NCBI GenBank assembly: GCA_963971405.1
Contig: OZ020490.1
Span: 13,789,464 to 13,853,463 of the forward strand
From: Psococerastis gibbosa
Lineage: Eukaryota; Arthropoda; Insecta; Psocodea; Psocidae
DNA length: 64,000 nt
Direction of reading: 5' to 3'
Within the stretch, counting starts at the first letter, position 1; each line of letters opens with the position of its first letter. Below, in pieces: positions 1 to 10,510 of the stretch. Under the pieces are notes generated by a model. That model was not told where the DNA came from. It did no database searches and was given only the letters and a program-made list of their open reading frames with translations. The translations under genes were made by a program, and so were the position numbers.

Positions 1-212
1 ATAAATTATACGTGTGTATGTTTTAGTATTTAACATATGTATATGTTTTAGTATTGTTATCGTATGCTACATAATTTTTAATGATAATGCCAAGGGACCT
101 TCATATTATATGAATAGCGCCCCCCTCCCTCGAAAATAAAATTGCTAATAACTGGATAGAGTGAATATTTTAAATGTAAGACGACTCCTTTAAATTTATC
201 AACCGTATCAAC

Positions 213-608
213 TTGTTTCTTGTTTTTGTTGTTCTTCGATTTTATACCTAAGAGGGGTCAGCGATACGGCAGGTTCCCTTCCACTCTTGGCGATTCTGTG
301 CTTCGGCTGCAGTTGCTCTTGCTCAGTTGCAATTCTGAGGTCTTGGCGGACTTTTGCTCCTACCGTTTGCCTGGGCTGTCTTCGTCTTCTTTTTCCCTCA
401 GCTTCGATATGTTTTACCCGCTTTATCAGGTCATTTGGCTGCCTTCTTTCGACCATGTCAGTCGTCGTTCACGGGCTTTATCGACTATGCTAGCTGTCTT
501 CATTTCAGCTCTTATTCGTATCATCGTTCCGGCGTCAATCAGCTAGTGTGAAGCCCACGGACCCTCGCAGCATCCGCGTCTCGGCCACATGCAGTCTTTG
601 TTCTGCAG
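213..608 (-). mobile_element. RTE-type LINE fragment (C-terminal end of the polymerase ORF)
   Basis: Translation of the minus strand shows the tail region typical of RTE-like endonuclease/reverse-transcriptase polyproteins: RLHVAETRMLR, then GFTLAD, RARERRLTW-like and VERRQPNDLIKRV. These line up block by block with the better copy at 9455-9972 (LHVAEMRMLRR, GFSLIDRVRN, LRERRLSWWGHVERR). The fragment is dead: there is a stop after GFTLAD, and a frame change between RRLTW and VERRQ where the WGH codons are lost. It lacks the catalytic domains. Homology is seen directly by comparing copies; the RTE assignment is from family knowledge. Confidence 0.75.
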
Positions 609-640
609 CACTCTGAGCCATATATATATATTTTTTTCAA

Positions 641-790
641 AAAGGTTAACAATTTAATGAATGTATCCGATTAACCTCTTCAATCGCCTCACTTAGTAAC
701 CTGTTCGGTACTTGTGTCGAGTTACGACACGACTCCGATCGATCGCAAGGTGTGTAGAGACTCGTGCAAGTACAAGCACGCTACCACCTT
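641..790 (-). mobile_element. SINE2 copy (about 150 bp)
   Basis: This is one of six copies of a dispersed repeat. In the forward sense the family runs from a GTGGTA(A/G) start through CTTGTGCGAGTCTTTACAC, then GTGTCGTAACTCAACAC, and ends with CATTCATTAAATTGTTTG and a short A-rich tail. This copy is reversed. I saw no clear tRNA B box, so SINE is a working label based on size, repetition and tail. Confidence 0.7.
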
Positions 791-1863
791 GACACCAAAG
801 TCGCTTACATATAACATGCTTTTAAATTTGCCTAAAATTCTACCTAAAATAGAATGAAGAGTAACCTTAATCTGCCCCTGACGGAAGTATACATTGTAAT
901 ATGACTCTGTTACCCTTATGTGGCATAAACAATGCCACCCCGACTGGTTTTGAGGCCTCAGGGCCCAAAAGGGTAGGAAGAGGAAGGGGTGTCCTAAAAA
1001 ATGCTGAGTTGTTTGATTTCGACCGTTTTTTTCCCATTGTCTGTGTTGGAATAATTTGAAACTTCCGTCGTCTGGCCCGAGTCTAAGGGTGAAATTATAA
1101 TTAATTTAGTAAACACAATTGTCTACCTAACCTATACTTTGTGGTGTGACCTGACGCATTAGGAGTTCTGTCTAATGCAGAGCGCATAAAGCTCCTTCTA
1201 TGAACAATTTGGATTCCATACGTTTAATACATGTATGTAGACAACAGATATCGCCCAATCCAGATAATTAGGACGTACTCTGCGGTAGTGAACGAACCTT
1301 CTTTGGGTAAGTGAATATTCATTCACAAAAACCTAGTCAGTGGGGAAAAAACCCCAATTAGCTCAGCATGCTCAGGGGTTGCATTGTAACCCGTGTTCTC
1401 TTTCTGTTACCAATTACTGACCATACTTCTGCCATGTAATGAGGAACGAAAATTATCGTCTTCTGCACGTAATAACAGTTGATAGTGTGACCTCCGAAGA
1501 AGGGACCATCTGGTACGTTTTTCGAATGCATGGTCATAGGATATGATTGTAGTATCCCCAAGATTGAAAAACCAAAATTTTTGGCGCGTAGTTTTTGGCA
1601 GGTACTGCGAGATCAGGGCCTAGGGTTAGGGCCCTCTCTTACACTTAACCGTACATATCAACGATAGTTTAAGTGAAATATTTGCACAAAATAAACTATA
1701 TTCATACCAGATATCAGTCATAGCTTCTATTCATAATAAAACAGTCACACTACCTAGGTAATTCAAATTCGCTACCATTCACATTCATTTTCTCACAGCA
1801 TTGATCAGCCGGTGACATTGGTTTGCTGACTATGGAGAAACTTGTAATCTTTGGTTTTGTTAT
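791..1863. other. Unassigned non-coding stretch
   Basis: No open frame with recognisable protein features and no strong internal repeat. A short piece near 1628-1648 resembles the GCCCTCTCTTACAC part of SINE1 but is too short to call. Confidence 0.5.
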
Positions 1864-1870
1864 GGCTGGG

Positions 1871-2322
1871 TTTTTTTTTTTTTTTTTTTTTTTTTTTCCT
1901 TCGTGGGGCCTACTCATTTGAGTTCCTATAAGCGTCAACCTAGAAGGTCTTTTGCTTCCACGTTTGCCGTCTACGCCCATCTTATAACACCAGTCTTTTT
2001 GATAAATTCTAGTGTTTTTGTGATGGGATTAGGTCGGATGGTTTCCTCTTCAGACCTAGGGTGGCCAAGAGTTTGGTATCGAGTTTGTCCCAGCGCTTCA
2101 CATTCAAAGAGAATGTGTTCAGCTGTTTCTTCTTCAACTTCACACAGTCTGCATCTACTGTCGTTTTTCACGCCAACGCTATGCATGTGTTTGTTGAAGT
2201 GGCCGTGGCCCGTAAGCGTACCAACCACCCTTCTAGCTTGCTCTCTACTTAAAGAGAGAAGCTGATCGGTGAGCTTCTTACTAGGACCCGGAATAACCTT
2301 CTTAGCAAATCTGCTTTCCGGG
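1871..2322 (-). mobile_element. 5'-truncated LINE, family A (zinc-knuckle tail), with 7-bp target duplication
   Basis: The plus strand shows a poly-T tract (1871-1897), i.e. the 3' poly-A tail of a minus-strand insertion. It is followed by 3' UTR and by the reverse of a coding tail containing GTLTGHGHFNKHMH and CRLCEVEEETAEHILFEC, a C-x2-C...H-x4-C knuckle usual after the RNase H domain of jockey/R1/I-like LINEs. GGCTGGG lies on both sides (1864-1870 and 2323-2329). It differs at only a few positions from the longer copy at 45389-46228, so the insertion is young. Confidence 0.88.
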
Positions 2323-2329
2323 GGCTGGG

Positions 2330-3384
2330 GGTTTAATCGGTGTCGTCCGCAGTTAGCGCAGCTAACGGTTCAACCACTATTCTTAGAATGTGGCCAAAAT
2401 TAAGTTATATGGTTCCAAACCTTGAACATAAAGGACATACCGCACCCTATGGAAGTATAGCCCCCTTATCGGTTAGTAGGTCGCTAAATAATGTTTATAT
2501 ACACATCTAGTGAATGGAGGTGTGATTTTGTCACCTTTTCCGCCTATGTTTTATTGACGGAGCCATCCTTTTCATTCCCAGTTTTATGACATTGTGTAGT
2601 AATTTGATTGCTGGATATCCGGCTTCCCTTTTCCGAATCTTTTGTCGGCTGGGGACACAAAGAAGCGCCTACAAGCGTAACATCTCCTTAAAAAGGTGTT
2701 AATTGCATCGGGACTGTATATGCGACTGGAGTTTCGTCAATTATACAATAGTACCTGCTAGGTAGAATTGTTGAAAACTGTCGATGGTTTTTGGATTTCA
2801 TTTCATTTAGTACAGTTTCGGTTCTTAGTTCTTACCTGGAACGGATCCAGCCCAAATAGAACAAACAAATGTATCGATAAAATTGGAGCGTAATAAATTT
2901 AACTTGTAACAGATTTACTAAATATGGGGGGAGGGAGGCAGCAACCCCCCTACCCCCACCCCCTGTACCCGTCGTATCCGTATATGTTTCTCACAGGGAA
3001 ATTTTTCAAAAACTAATAAAAAAAAAATATTTTCTGCCAATTCTGCAGTTACTCATCGTCTCGTCTGGTGATATGGATACAATTCCATTGGATTCACTAA
3101 CAATCTGCTGCTATAACACTTTTGCAGGTATAGATTTCAGGGGTGGATCCAGAGGATCCAACAAGCTCGCCCGAAGCCTCGAACCGAACAGAAATTCACT
3201 CAAATAGCCTAGATTTTTTTTAATACAAAATGTGGACTACATCGCATTTGTGTGGAGGGGAATTGTGGGTCTTCCCCGGGGAAAAATTTGAAAAGAAAAA
3301 GGTGTGTCTGGTAGTAGGGGTTTCAACATTTCACATACGTACTTTATATCCATCATTCTTCTTCCTCTTCTTCTTCTTCTTCGT
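2330..3384. other. Unassigned non-coding stretch with a possible hAT terminus
   Basis: Contains C- and G-rich runs (about 2927-2965) and, near 3139, CAGGGGTGGATCCAGAGG, which resembles the outer end of the hAT-type elements elsewhere in the window. No partner end was found, so no element is called. Confidence 0.4.
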
Positions 3385-3520
3385 TAAATGTCTCTCCTGT
3401 CCAAGTTTGGCCCTCATCATGGCAATTTGTACCTTGGAGACTGCTACTTTGAAAAGGGAAGTCGTGCTCTTGCCAAACCACTGCCTCACGTTTTTCAACC
3501 TGGATAATCTTCTAACGGGA
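3385..3520 (-). repeat. Dispersed repeat R4 copy with an open 40-codon frame
   Basis: One of four copies of a module of about 130 bp that, read in this orientation, stays open and contains VVWQEHDFPFQSSSLQG followed by NCHDE. The other three copies are at 19586, 38110 and 63796. The opposite strand (AIWTLETAT-like) is also open, so the open frame alone does not show coding. Confidence 0.65.
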
Positions 3521-4363
3521 GGTCCCAGTCTTTCTATCTTCCCATGAACGATTACTTACTGAAGGGGATATTTTTCGTTCCTCCTCACATGGCCAAATTA
3601 TGTTAGTTTCCGTTTCTAAACCCTTAATGATAGATGTAATTTTAAATGCAATATCGTTGGAACTAGTAAAACTCTCTCCAGCAGTAAATACAATACAACA
3701 GCATAAAATTGTCATGACCTCTGAAGTTCAGTGCCCTCTTCACACTTGGAATTGGGATGACTTCCAAATTAGAAGATAGAAAGGATTGTTTTGCATAACA
3801 AAGACTCACTTTTATGGGCCTATACAAATAGGAATAAATAATTAATTGTTTGTTCAACAGACAACAATTATCCAGGTTAATGGTATGCAGTGTAAAGTCT
3901 TGTCTTGCCTGGGAATCAAAAATTTACACATTTCATAGTATAGAGACTGAAATATACAATGCAGTAAGTCTATTGTTGAATTATTGTCTTCCTTTGAATT
4001 TTCATCAAATCGCTATGGCACGACGCAGGCTCATAGGCAGAATTTCACTCCGTGGGGGGTTGTTTCTGTTGTTTTTGTCTTTTAGCCATTCTTTTAGCCA
4101 TTCCCCAACAGAATACACATATGTTTCATTCATCCTCCCGGTTTCCTCAATTTTACTGTTTAACTCAATCCCCCGTTACATTCAAGATTCGCCGTCACTA
4201 ACTGTGTTCAGGATTCGACGCAAGGAGTATCTAATTTCAAATATTACATAAGCTAGGATTTATTCGAACCGCCCCCTGCTTGTGTGTGCTGTGTGTGAGT
4301 GTTTTAGTCTTAGGGAATTTTTGGAGCCTTGCACTGCAAATGTATACGGTTTTTGTTGCTGAC
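3521..4363. other. Unassigned non-coding stretch
   Basis: No recognisable gene. A plus-strand open frame of 133 codons (3850-4251) is hydrophobic but shows no domain, no splice context and no other support; I treat it as chance. Confidence 0.4.
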
Positions 4364-4440
4364 CCCTAGTTGATTGTAAGAGCCTAACTCCGCTAGGGTG
4401 GTCTCAGCTATATTAAAGTCGTTATTTATTTATTTATTAT
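4364..4440 (+). mobile_element. SINE1 3' end only
   Basis: Carries the SINE1 tail: the CCTAGTTGA-GTAAGAG part, CTAACTCCGCTAGG, then the (ATTT)n end. The tRNA-like head is missing. Confidence 0.65.
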
Positions 4441-4485
4441 TTCGGTTTTACTACTAGGGGAGTCAAGGGGGTCCGGGCACTAACG

Positions 4486-4694
4486 TGCACTAGATAGAAT
4501 GGAGTTTTAAATATATTGAGGTGACATCAGATGGACCGCCCTCTCCGAAACAAATTTCTGGCTACGTATTGTTTTTTGTAGATTAAAAAACTAGGGGTTT
4601 TACAAGCAAAACTAATTTATAATACTGCCAGACAAATTTAGAAGAAATAGGCGGGTAATAGGGTGTCACCTCATTAGTCCATTCTATCTAATGT
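4486..4694. mobile_element. Small inverted-repeat element with the CTAGATAGAAT module
   Basis: The left arm begins GCACTAGATAGAATGGA and continues to TGAGGTGACAT. The right arm is TGTCACCTCATTAG followed by TCCATTCTATCTAATGT, its inverted complement. The same module occurs singly at 27358 and 48052, each time shortly before a poly-C run. This looks like a small non-autonomous element; no target duplication was found. Confidence 0.5.
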
Positions 4695-4744
4695 AAGTTG
4701 CAAAAATTACGGGGGGGGGGGGAGGGGGTTGAACCGCCAAAAGC

Positions 4745-4930
4745 TCGCTTACATGCCGCAATCATTCCCATTCAACCAATCTCCAATGACGCCGCTTTTG
4801 TGAGCTATAATAGTACGGTCTATGAAATAATAAAACGCAATCGGTCCAAGCGCCATTAACCTCCTAAAGAAGGAAAAGCCAATAAAAATAATCATTAATG
4901 CCTACTGTGCAAGCTGGGTACAAATACGGT
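4745..4930 (+). repeat. Left copy of a 190-bp direct repeat
   Basis: Shares with 5602-5790 long stretches such as TTTTGTGAGCTATAATAGT, AAACGCAATCGGTCCAAG and CCTAAAGAAGGAAAAG. The two copies flank about 670 bp of G/C-run-rich sequence. They are too diverged and lack the terminal dinucleotides expected of LTRs, so segmental duplication or duplication around a transposon is more likely. Confidence 0.6.
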
Positions 4931-5589
4931 AGTCGGGAGGGGGGCTTGAACCCCCCTCCCAAATGTAAGCAAATGTAGCAAAACCGAAAATTATCAGATA
5001 TTTATTAAAAAAAAAAAAAAAAATCCCCGGGAGACCCCGGTCCCCCTGTTTCCAGTTTTGTTAATAATGTTATCGTCTGCAAAATCAAAATTTTTTTGCC
5101 GACCAACTATTTCAGGCCTATCTTTTAAAAAATAATCCCCACGGTAGCCCCCGGGCCCCCTTGTTAGCTGTAATATTCTTCATATGTAAAATATGAGCAT
5201 AACTGCTTTCAAAGTGCGTAAATTCCACTATTTTGGGCCTATTCTTTTTCAAAATAATTCCCCGGGGGAGACCCCCGCCCACCTTTCTTGCAGTAGGTCT
5301 ACTTTCCGTCGGCTGTAATACCTTAACATTATTAGAATAGGTTACAAGACGTACTGTATATACATCAAAATGTGCAAAACTCCATAATTTCAGGCTTATT
5401 TTTTCAAAAACCTTCCCCGGGGGAACCCCCCGGGCCCCCCTTCAGCCTTCATTTCTCTGATATTTTACGAAAATACGGGGGGGGGGGGCGCCAAATGAAA
5501 CACCACTCCATTCGAAAACCGGCAAACTTTATGTGTTGATGTTCCATGAAAACTGGACCCCCTCCAAAAAAAATCTGTCTACGCCACTG
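4931..5589. mobile_element. Probable hAT-type remnant with repeated CCCCGGGG blocks
   Basis: Three degenerate repeats of about 125-180 bp each contain a CCCCGGG(G)GAGACCCC-like block after an AT-rich part. The right edge, CTGTCTACGCCACTG, reads in reverse as CAGTGGCGTAGACAG, a typical hAT outer end. No matching left end or 8-bp duplication was found. Confidence 0.45.
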
Positions 5590-5601
5590 CCCGAAACCAC
5601 C

Positions 5602-5790
5602 CTCCGCATGCCATGCCTGGACACGACAAACCAATCAGTCCCAATCCTCAATGACATCACTTTTGTGAGCTATAATAGTGCGGTATATAAAATAATAAAA
5701 CGCAATCGGTCCAAGCTCCATTAACCGCCTAAAGAAGGAAAAGTCAAAAATAATCATTAATACCTACTATGCAAGCTGCGTACAAATACG
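5602..5790 (+). repeat. Right copy of the 190-bp direct repeat
   Basis: See 4745-4930. Roughly five sixths of positions agree by eye; gaps are short. Confidence 0.6.
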
Positions 5791-5799
5791 GTATTCCTA

Positions 5800-6100
5800 T
5801 CAATCAAGCCAGCCTGATTTGGCCAACGTAACAAGATAAATTGAATTCCTGAGGGCTTATATAAAAATTTTTTATTGATAGCTATTTGTCTCGAGATTGC
5901 ATTTTCATAGCTATTCAAATTCTTGTGCTATCATGACGTATCATTATTTTTCAGTACCGCCATGTTTGTTTTGGGATTTGTCGATTAGTTTTCGATCTGT
6001 GGTGGATGACCTACCGTCCTACCGGTAGCAGTTAAAATGAACCTGCTGCCAGAATCCATGAGAGAGTTTCTCCAGTGACTTCGTGAACGTGATACATGAC
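5800..6100. other. Unassigned stretch with a shared transposon-like block
   Basis: The part 6055-6100 (GTTTCTCCAGTGACTTCGTG) recurs in diverged form at about 55330-55375 (GTTTCTCTCGTGACTTCGTG), so it belongs to a repeat that ends next to the hairpin at 6101. Confidence 0.4.
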
Positions 6101-6235
6101 AAATAAGAATAAAATTATAAATAACTTTGCACTTACTTAGTCTGAAGATGGTGTCACACCGAAACAGCTGTCATTATTAAAAACAATTATTTTGTGGAAT
6201 TAAGTGCAAAGTTATTTATAATTTTTTTCTTATTT
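6101..6235 (+). repeat. Long hairpin with 35-bp arms
   Basis: The left arm 6101-6135 ends ATAACTTTGCACTTA; the right arm 6201-6235 begins TAAGTGCAAAGTTAT and is its near-complete inverted complement. The 65-base loop holds the hammerhead-like core listed separately. Confidence 0.8.
6138..6176 (+). ncRNA. Hammerhead-ribozyme-like core (candidate)
   Basis: In order: TAGT (6138-6141), the CUGANGA box CTGAAGA (6142-6148), one extra T, stem II GGTG/CACC with loop TCA (6150-6160), GAAA (6161-6164), a 2-bp stem III (AC/GT) closed by AGCT, the cleavage triplet GTC (6170-6172), then ATTA (6173-6176), which pairs with TAGT as a 4-bp stem I including one G-U. Short stem III forms are known in hammerheads of retroelements. 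The extra T between CTGAAGA and stem II is abnormal and may abolish activity. Confidence 0.4.
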
Positions 6236-6466
6236 CTGCTGCCCAGAGCTTGCAAGCTAATTGTATACAGATTTATTTCAAAATATTGGTACTCACTTTG
6301 CATTGCAATGCCTGTATAATCTGGGGAAAATCCCGAAAGTATAAAAAAATGGTGTGTGTCATAAAGACACGCGATAGTGCCTTATGTGAAAATTTAGTAT
6401 TGCAGGGAAATTTTTTTATTATCTATCAAATTACTTTTGAATAGCAACCATGGAGGAGCGTTCGTT

Positions 6467-7028
6467 CAATGGCGGATCCACAGGGGAGGGGAAGAAATTT
6501 TTTTTGCATTAATTTAAAAAACTATTTATCGGGAGGGAGGGGGTATAGGCTGTACATCTACAATTTGACCCCCCCCCCCCATCTAAATTTCATTGGCGTA
6601 AATAGGGGAGTCCTGGGGGGGGCTTACCCCTCCCCCAGGGGCCAGAACTTCCGGTGGCAAAGACGTTATGGAGGCTAGAGGCATAGTATCCACAATAACG
6701 AAAGGGAAATTAATTCTTAATATGCTTATTTTACATGAAAAAATCTACATATTGACCAAGTACTTTCGTACTTTCACATCAAATATATTATATATATATT
6801 ATTATATTAATATATATATAGATATATATATTATATATATTATATTATATTAAATATATTTATTTATTCGTCTGTAAAATCTCAACTGTACTGCTTGCAA
6901 AATGCGTAAAACCTCACTAATTTGGGCCCATTTATCGATTTTTTTTTCTCCGGAGGATCAAAGTCTTGGGGTCCTAAAGGCCCCCCCCCCCCAGAAATTT
7001 GGGGAATTTACCTCTGGATCCGCCCTTG
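6467..7028. mobile_element. Non-autonomous hAT-type element (about 560 bp)
   Basis: The left end is CAATGGCGGATCCACAGGGG and the right end is CCTCTGGATCCGCCCTTG, an imperfect terminal inverted repeat of the CAGTGGCGGATCC kind. The 8-base flanks CGTTCGTT (6459-6466) and CGTCTGTT (7029-7036) agree at six of eight positions, as expected for an old hAT target duplication. Inside are poly-C and poly-G runs and an AT-rich tract (about 6786-6860). No transposase frame. Confidence 0.65.
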
Positions 7029-7036
7029 CGTCTGTT

Positions 7037-7710
7037 TTACTTTTCTCTGATACGCGAAGGAAAGGGAGCTACCTGGTCGGCAACTGCAGCTCTTTATAGC
7101 AACTTTATAGGGTCTACGGTGACCCGGCGAAATTTCAAAACATAAAAATAGTAATTGAGCGCATTTGAGCAAATAACAACGAATGTCATTACGCCATCTA
7201 TGGAGGTCGAAAATGTAATAGCACATTACCTAGCCATATTTAACCCTGTAGAACACGCTCTACCTAATTATTTTGATATCTAATTAGAATTTCATTACGT
7301 TGCCAGGACAGGCTATTTTTGGACATGGCCCATACCAGGTTTCCTGCATGAGTTGCTCCTGGGACTTATGATTGGCTAGTGCGAGCTGACCAATCACGTA
7401 GAGGGCATATGATCCATATAAGGAGACTAACGCTTTGGGTGATAATATTTCGTGTAGCCTACTACTACGGTATATTTGTCGGAGTCGTTATCTCTACGGG
7501 ATTGATGTTTAGATTTGCGGTAGTTTTTCTGCTGTTTTCATCTTTACTGTGTTGTTGTTTTTGTTGAGATACCGACCCATGACTGTACCAGCAGCGACTA
7601 CCACTATTTGGCGGAATCCAGTCTAGACTCAGACAGACTAGACATAAGTGAAACTGTTCAGTTACTGACAAAGTTTCAAAAGGCAAGAAGAAATAACTTA
7701 CTACCCACGG
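7037..7710. other. Unassigned non-coding stretch
   Basis: No domain-bearing frame, RNA gene or clear repeat seen. Confidence 0.4.
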
Positions 7711-7816
7711 ATTTTTTTTTTTTTTTTTAAAGGTTAATCCTATACAAACAATTCAATGAATGTATCCGATTGACCTCTTCAGTCTTCACTAAGTTACCTA
7801 ATAGGTACTTGTGTCC
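7711..7816 (-). mobile_element. SINE2 3' part
   Basis: Begins on the plus strand with a poly-T tract (reverse of an A tail), then AAAGGTTAATCC and GAATGTATCCGATTGACC as in other copies; stops at GGTACTTGTGTCC, so the 5' half is absent. Confidence 0.65.
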
Positions 7817-8656
7817 ACCTGGCCATTGAAGTCGATAAAAAATTTGCATGTGGTGTGCCAAAAGAAGTTTTCACTTTAAAAAAATCAGATGGGGTCACAA
7901 ATTTGCCTGATATTTCAAAAATATTATTTAATAGAATAATCAAGATAAAAAACTTCCGTAAAGAGCAACAGATAACAACTCCAGAAAAAAACATTGGTTA
8001 AATGATATCCAGATAATTGATTCACCGTAAAAATCAACTCCGTAAAGAATGCTTCCCATTTGACAGTAGTTTTGATTAATTCCATAGATACAATAGTAAA
8101 TTTATGATTCAACCTGCTTTTGCACAACGAGGACCCTCTTTACTGCAAGCAACAGAGCCAGGACCAATTTTTCTTGCTAGCATTTTGCTGTACCATTGTA
8201 TAGACGACTTCCATCACTCTCATCTCCTTTTAAAATCGATTACAAAGACTGCAAGCTAAATTTATCGCTTCGAAACCTGAGCCCCCGAACAAAGATGGGC
8301 AAGAAAACGCCGCGACAAATAAGGTACCGAAGGTACAGCTTGGAACAATGCCATGTGAGTGCCTCATTGATACCAGGTCCAGAGGCATTACTGATTCCAC
8401 TCGAGCGAGGCAAATGAACAAAAAAATACTATTATGACACACTATGGGGCCTGCCGGACCGCATGCGCTACCATTATATGTCATGGTACGCCTCATGACT
8501 TTATGGGGTCTACCAGTTTCGCGGGGTTGAATTTACGACCTGAATTTCATTTCTGTTTGTGATGTCCCTACCGCCCAGGATGCTACGGGAGTATGGGCGG
8601 GTGCCGGGTGCTGTTTAAATCACGTCAGCTTTGGCGATCAGTAAATATAGGTAAAG
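7817..8656. other. Unassigned non-coding stretch
   Basis: Nothing recognisable; open frames here are short and unsupported. Confidence 0.4.
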
Positions 8657-8705
8657 CGTAGTGTAGTGGTGAGGACATTCACCCGAAAGGTTGTTAGTTC
8701 GAGCA
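8657..8705 (+). mobile_element. SINE1 head fragment
   Basis: GTGTAGTGGTGAGGACATTC and ACCCGAAAGGTTGTTAGTTC match the tRNA-like head of SINE1; the match stops inside the B box (GTTCGAGCAAG). Confidence 0.55.
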
Positions 8706-9454
8706 AGTACGTTTCCAGGATTTTTGAACAGCTCTATTTTTGAAGTGAAACTTCTATTTTAATTTATTATATTATATTAATTATTATATTATTATATTAG
8801 GGAATTAGGATTTTTGGGTCGCGAAAAAGCGTTACGGCCGCGTGGTTCATCTTAGTGTGGTTTTCATTGCTTATTACAACAATTTATTTATTTTTTTAAA
8901 TTCTCTTTTTAATTTTTTAATATTTTTATGATAGCTAGGCGATGCCTATATTGCAAGCAATGGGCAACATTAATAGTAATCGTCAGGGACGCCGATTTTT
9001 AAAAATTCTGGGGGGGGGGGCAAGAATTCGGTACTCTGGAAAGTAGTAAGAAAATGCATTGGTAAATGGTTACTTAAAACAACTATAATGCAGAAAACGT
9101 TGACCGGCGTACACTCGCTCTTTCTACGAAATTATCGACTACAGCCTTTACATAAAAAATCATTCGAAAGTTGGCTATACGAACAAAATTGGCGCGAAAA
9201 AGTTTCTTGTTACTGTATAATACTACTATATAACAATTAATAGTAATCAGCTGTGACAGTGACAAATATTAACCTCCTTCCAACTCTGCTGTATGTAGCC
9301 CAGTAAAGTATATAAATCTTAATTAGTTAGTTGAGATTATTAAGCATGGATAACTTATAGAACTATCTTATCTTTTCCGTGTGATCTATGCCCGCTAAAC
9401 GGTTATTTAAGACTTAAGTACCTCTGCTCACGATGTTGGCAATAAAGGTTTCTC
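8706..9454. other. Unassigned AT-rich stretch with one possible hAT end
   Basis: Contains AT-rich simple sequence near 8758-8800 and, near 8986, CAGGGACGCCGATTT followed by a poly-G run, which resembles one end of a hAT-type element; no partner was found. Confidence 0.4.
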
Positions 9455-9972
9455 AAGAAATCTCCTTGGCAGCTATATTGACGGACCGCAAGATGCCGAT
9501 GAAACTCAAAGGCCGAGTGTATAAACAAATGGTACGTCCGAGCATGCTATACGGGTCGGAATGCTGGCCACTCAAAAGGGACGAGGAGAATATGCTACAT
9601 GTAGCCGAAATGCGTATGTTAAGAAGAGCATGTGGCTTTTCTCTGATTGACAGAGTGAGAAACACCGACATAAGATGCCAAATGAGAACAAGAGACATCC
9701 ACGAAAAGCTGCGAGAAAGACGACTAAGCTGGTGGGGGCACGTCGAGAGGAGGGGGGACAACGAGTTGATAAAAAGAGTGCGATCAACACCCGTACCAGG
9801 AACCAGAGCACGTGGACGACCAAAAATCTCACTGGCGAGTAAAACACGGAAGGACCTACTAATTGCCAATCTCTCGAAGGAACAGGCCCAAGACCGGGTG
9901 ACCTGGAAGCGTTGCTGTCGTGCCGCCGACCCCCCGTGAAGGGAAATGGCGCTGAAAAAGTAAGTAAGAAAT
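9455..9972 (+). mobile_element. RTE-type LINE fragment, longest open copy
   Basis: An open frame of 168 codons ends at 9939. It contains LKGRVYKQMVRPSMLYGSEC, KRDEENMLHVAEMRMLRRA, LRERRLSWWGHVERR and RARGRPK, the conserved tail of RTE-like LINE polyproteins after the reverse-transcriptase palm. The catalytic YADD region and the endonuclease are missing, so this is a 5'-truncated insertion. The first codons before KVSQEIS are probably flanking DNA. After the stop comes a short 3' UTR with a GTAAGTAAG end. The frame is intact, so it is younger than the copies at 213 and 34612. Confidence 0.85.
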
Positions 9973-10282
9973 CTCAAATAATCTGAGTTAATAAAATCCA
10001 CTTTTTAGAAGTATTGAGAAGTGGGGCATCTTAAATTTGGCTCCGGTCTGCAGGCATTTTACAAGGAAGGGTGTCCCACCACAGCCAGGGGTAAAAATAC
10101 CCCCGAGGGACTTGCATTTCAACTGCAATTATCGAGCACCCTCAAAAACATGCTCAACCCAGGGGTGGCCACCACATCTTAAATGCTCTATCTTTATGCT
10201 TATATTCCCCCCAAATGGGCTGGATCCGTTCTTGTAGTACAGTACTACAGTAGCTATTCAATTGTGTGTGAAACATAGCGTC
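9973..10282. other. Unassigned stretch with a hAT-like end
   Basis: AAATGGGCTGGATCCGTTC near 10212 resembles the right end of the elements at 35411 and 59700; a left end was not found. Confidence 0.35.
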
Positions 10283-10510
10283 TTCTTATTTCAATGTCTC
10301 TTCTATCGAAGATTGGCGATCATCATGGCAATTGTAGTCATGATGATTATACTGGGAAATTGTAAATCAGTGGTTTCCCGTTGTCTTCTGCATCCTCACA
10401 TCCTCATGCCCTTGACTCTTCATTGAGTAATGAGTTCCTCGATCCGCTTTCAGGGCCAGTTTCTAACCCCAGGACAAAACAATGCCCTGCACAGAAAAGG
10501 CATCATCGCC
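10283..10510 (-). repeat. Dispersed repeat R4b copy
   Basis: Begins like R4 on the plus strand (TCTTCTATCGAAGATTGG) and then continues into TGTCTTCTGCATCC and GGGCCAGTTTCTAACCCCAG. The same longer unit is at 57205, where a SINE1 copy has split it after CCCCAGGAC. Confidence 0.6.

Noticed and set aside
4745..5790. LTR retrotransposon bounded by the 190-bp direct repeats
   Set aside because: No TG...CA ends, primer-binding site or polypurine tract is seen, and the repeats are clearly diverged from each other.
9433..9939. A 168-codon frame as a host reverse-transcriptase-like gene
   Set aside because: It lacks the catalytic part and has degenerate relatives at 213 and 34612; it is an RTE-type LINE tail.
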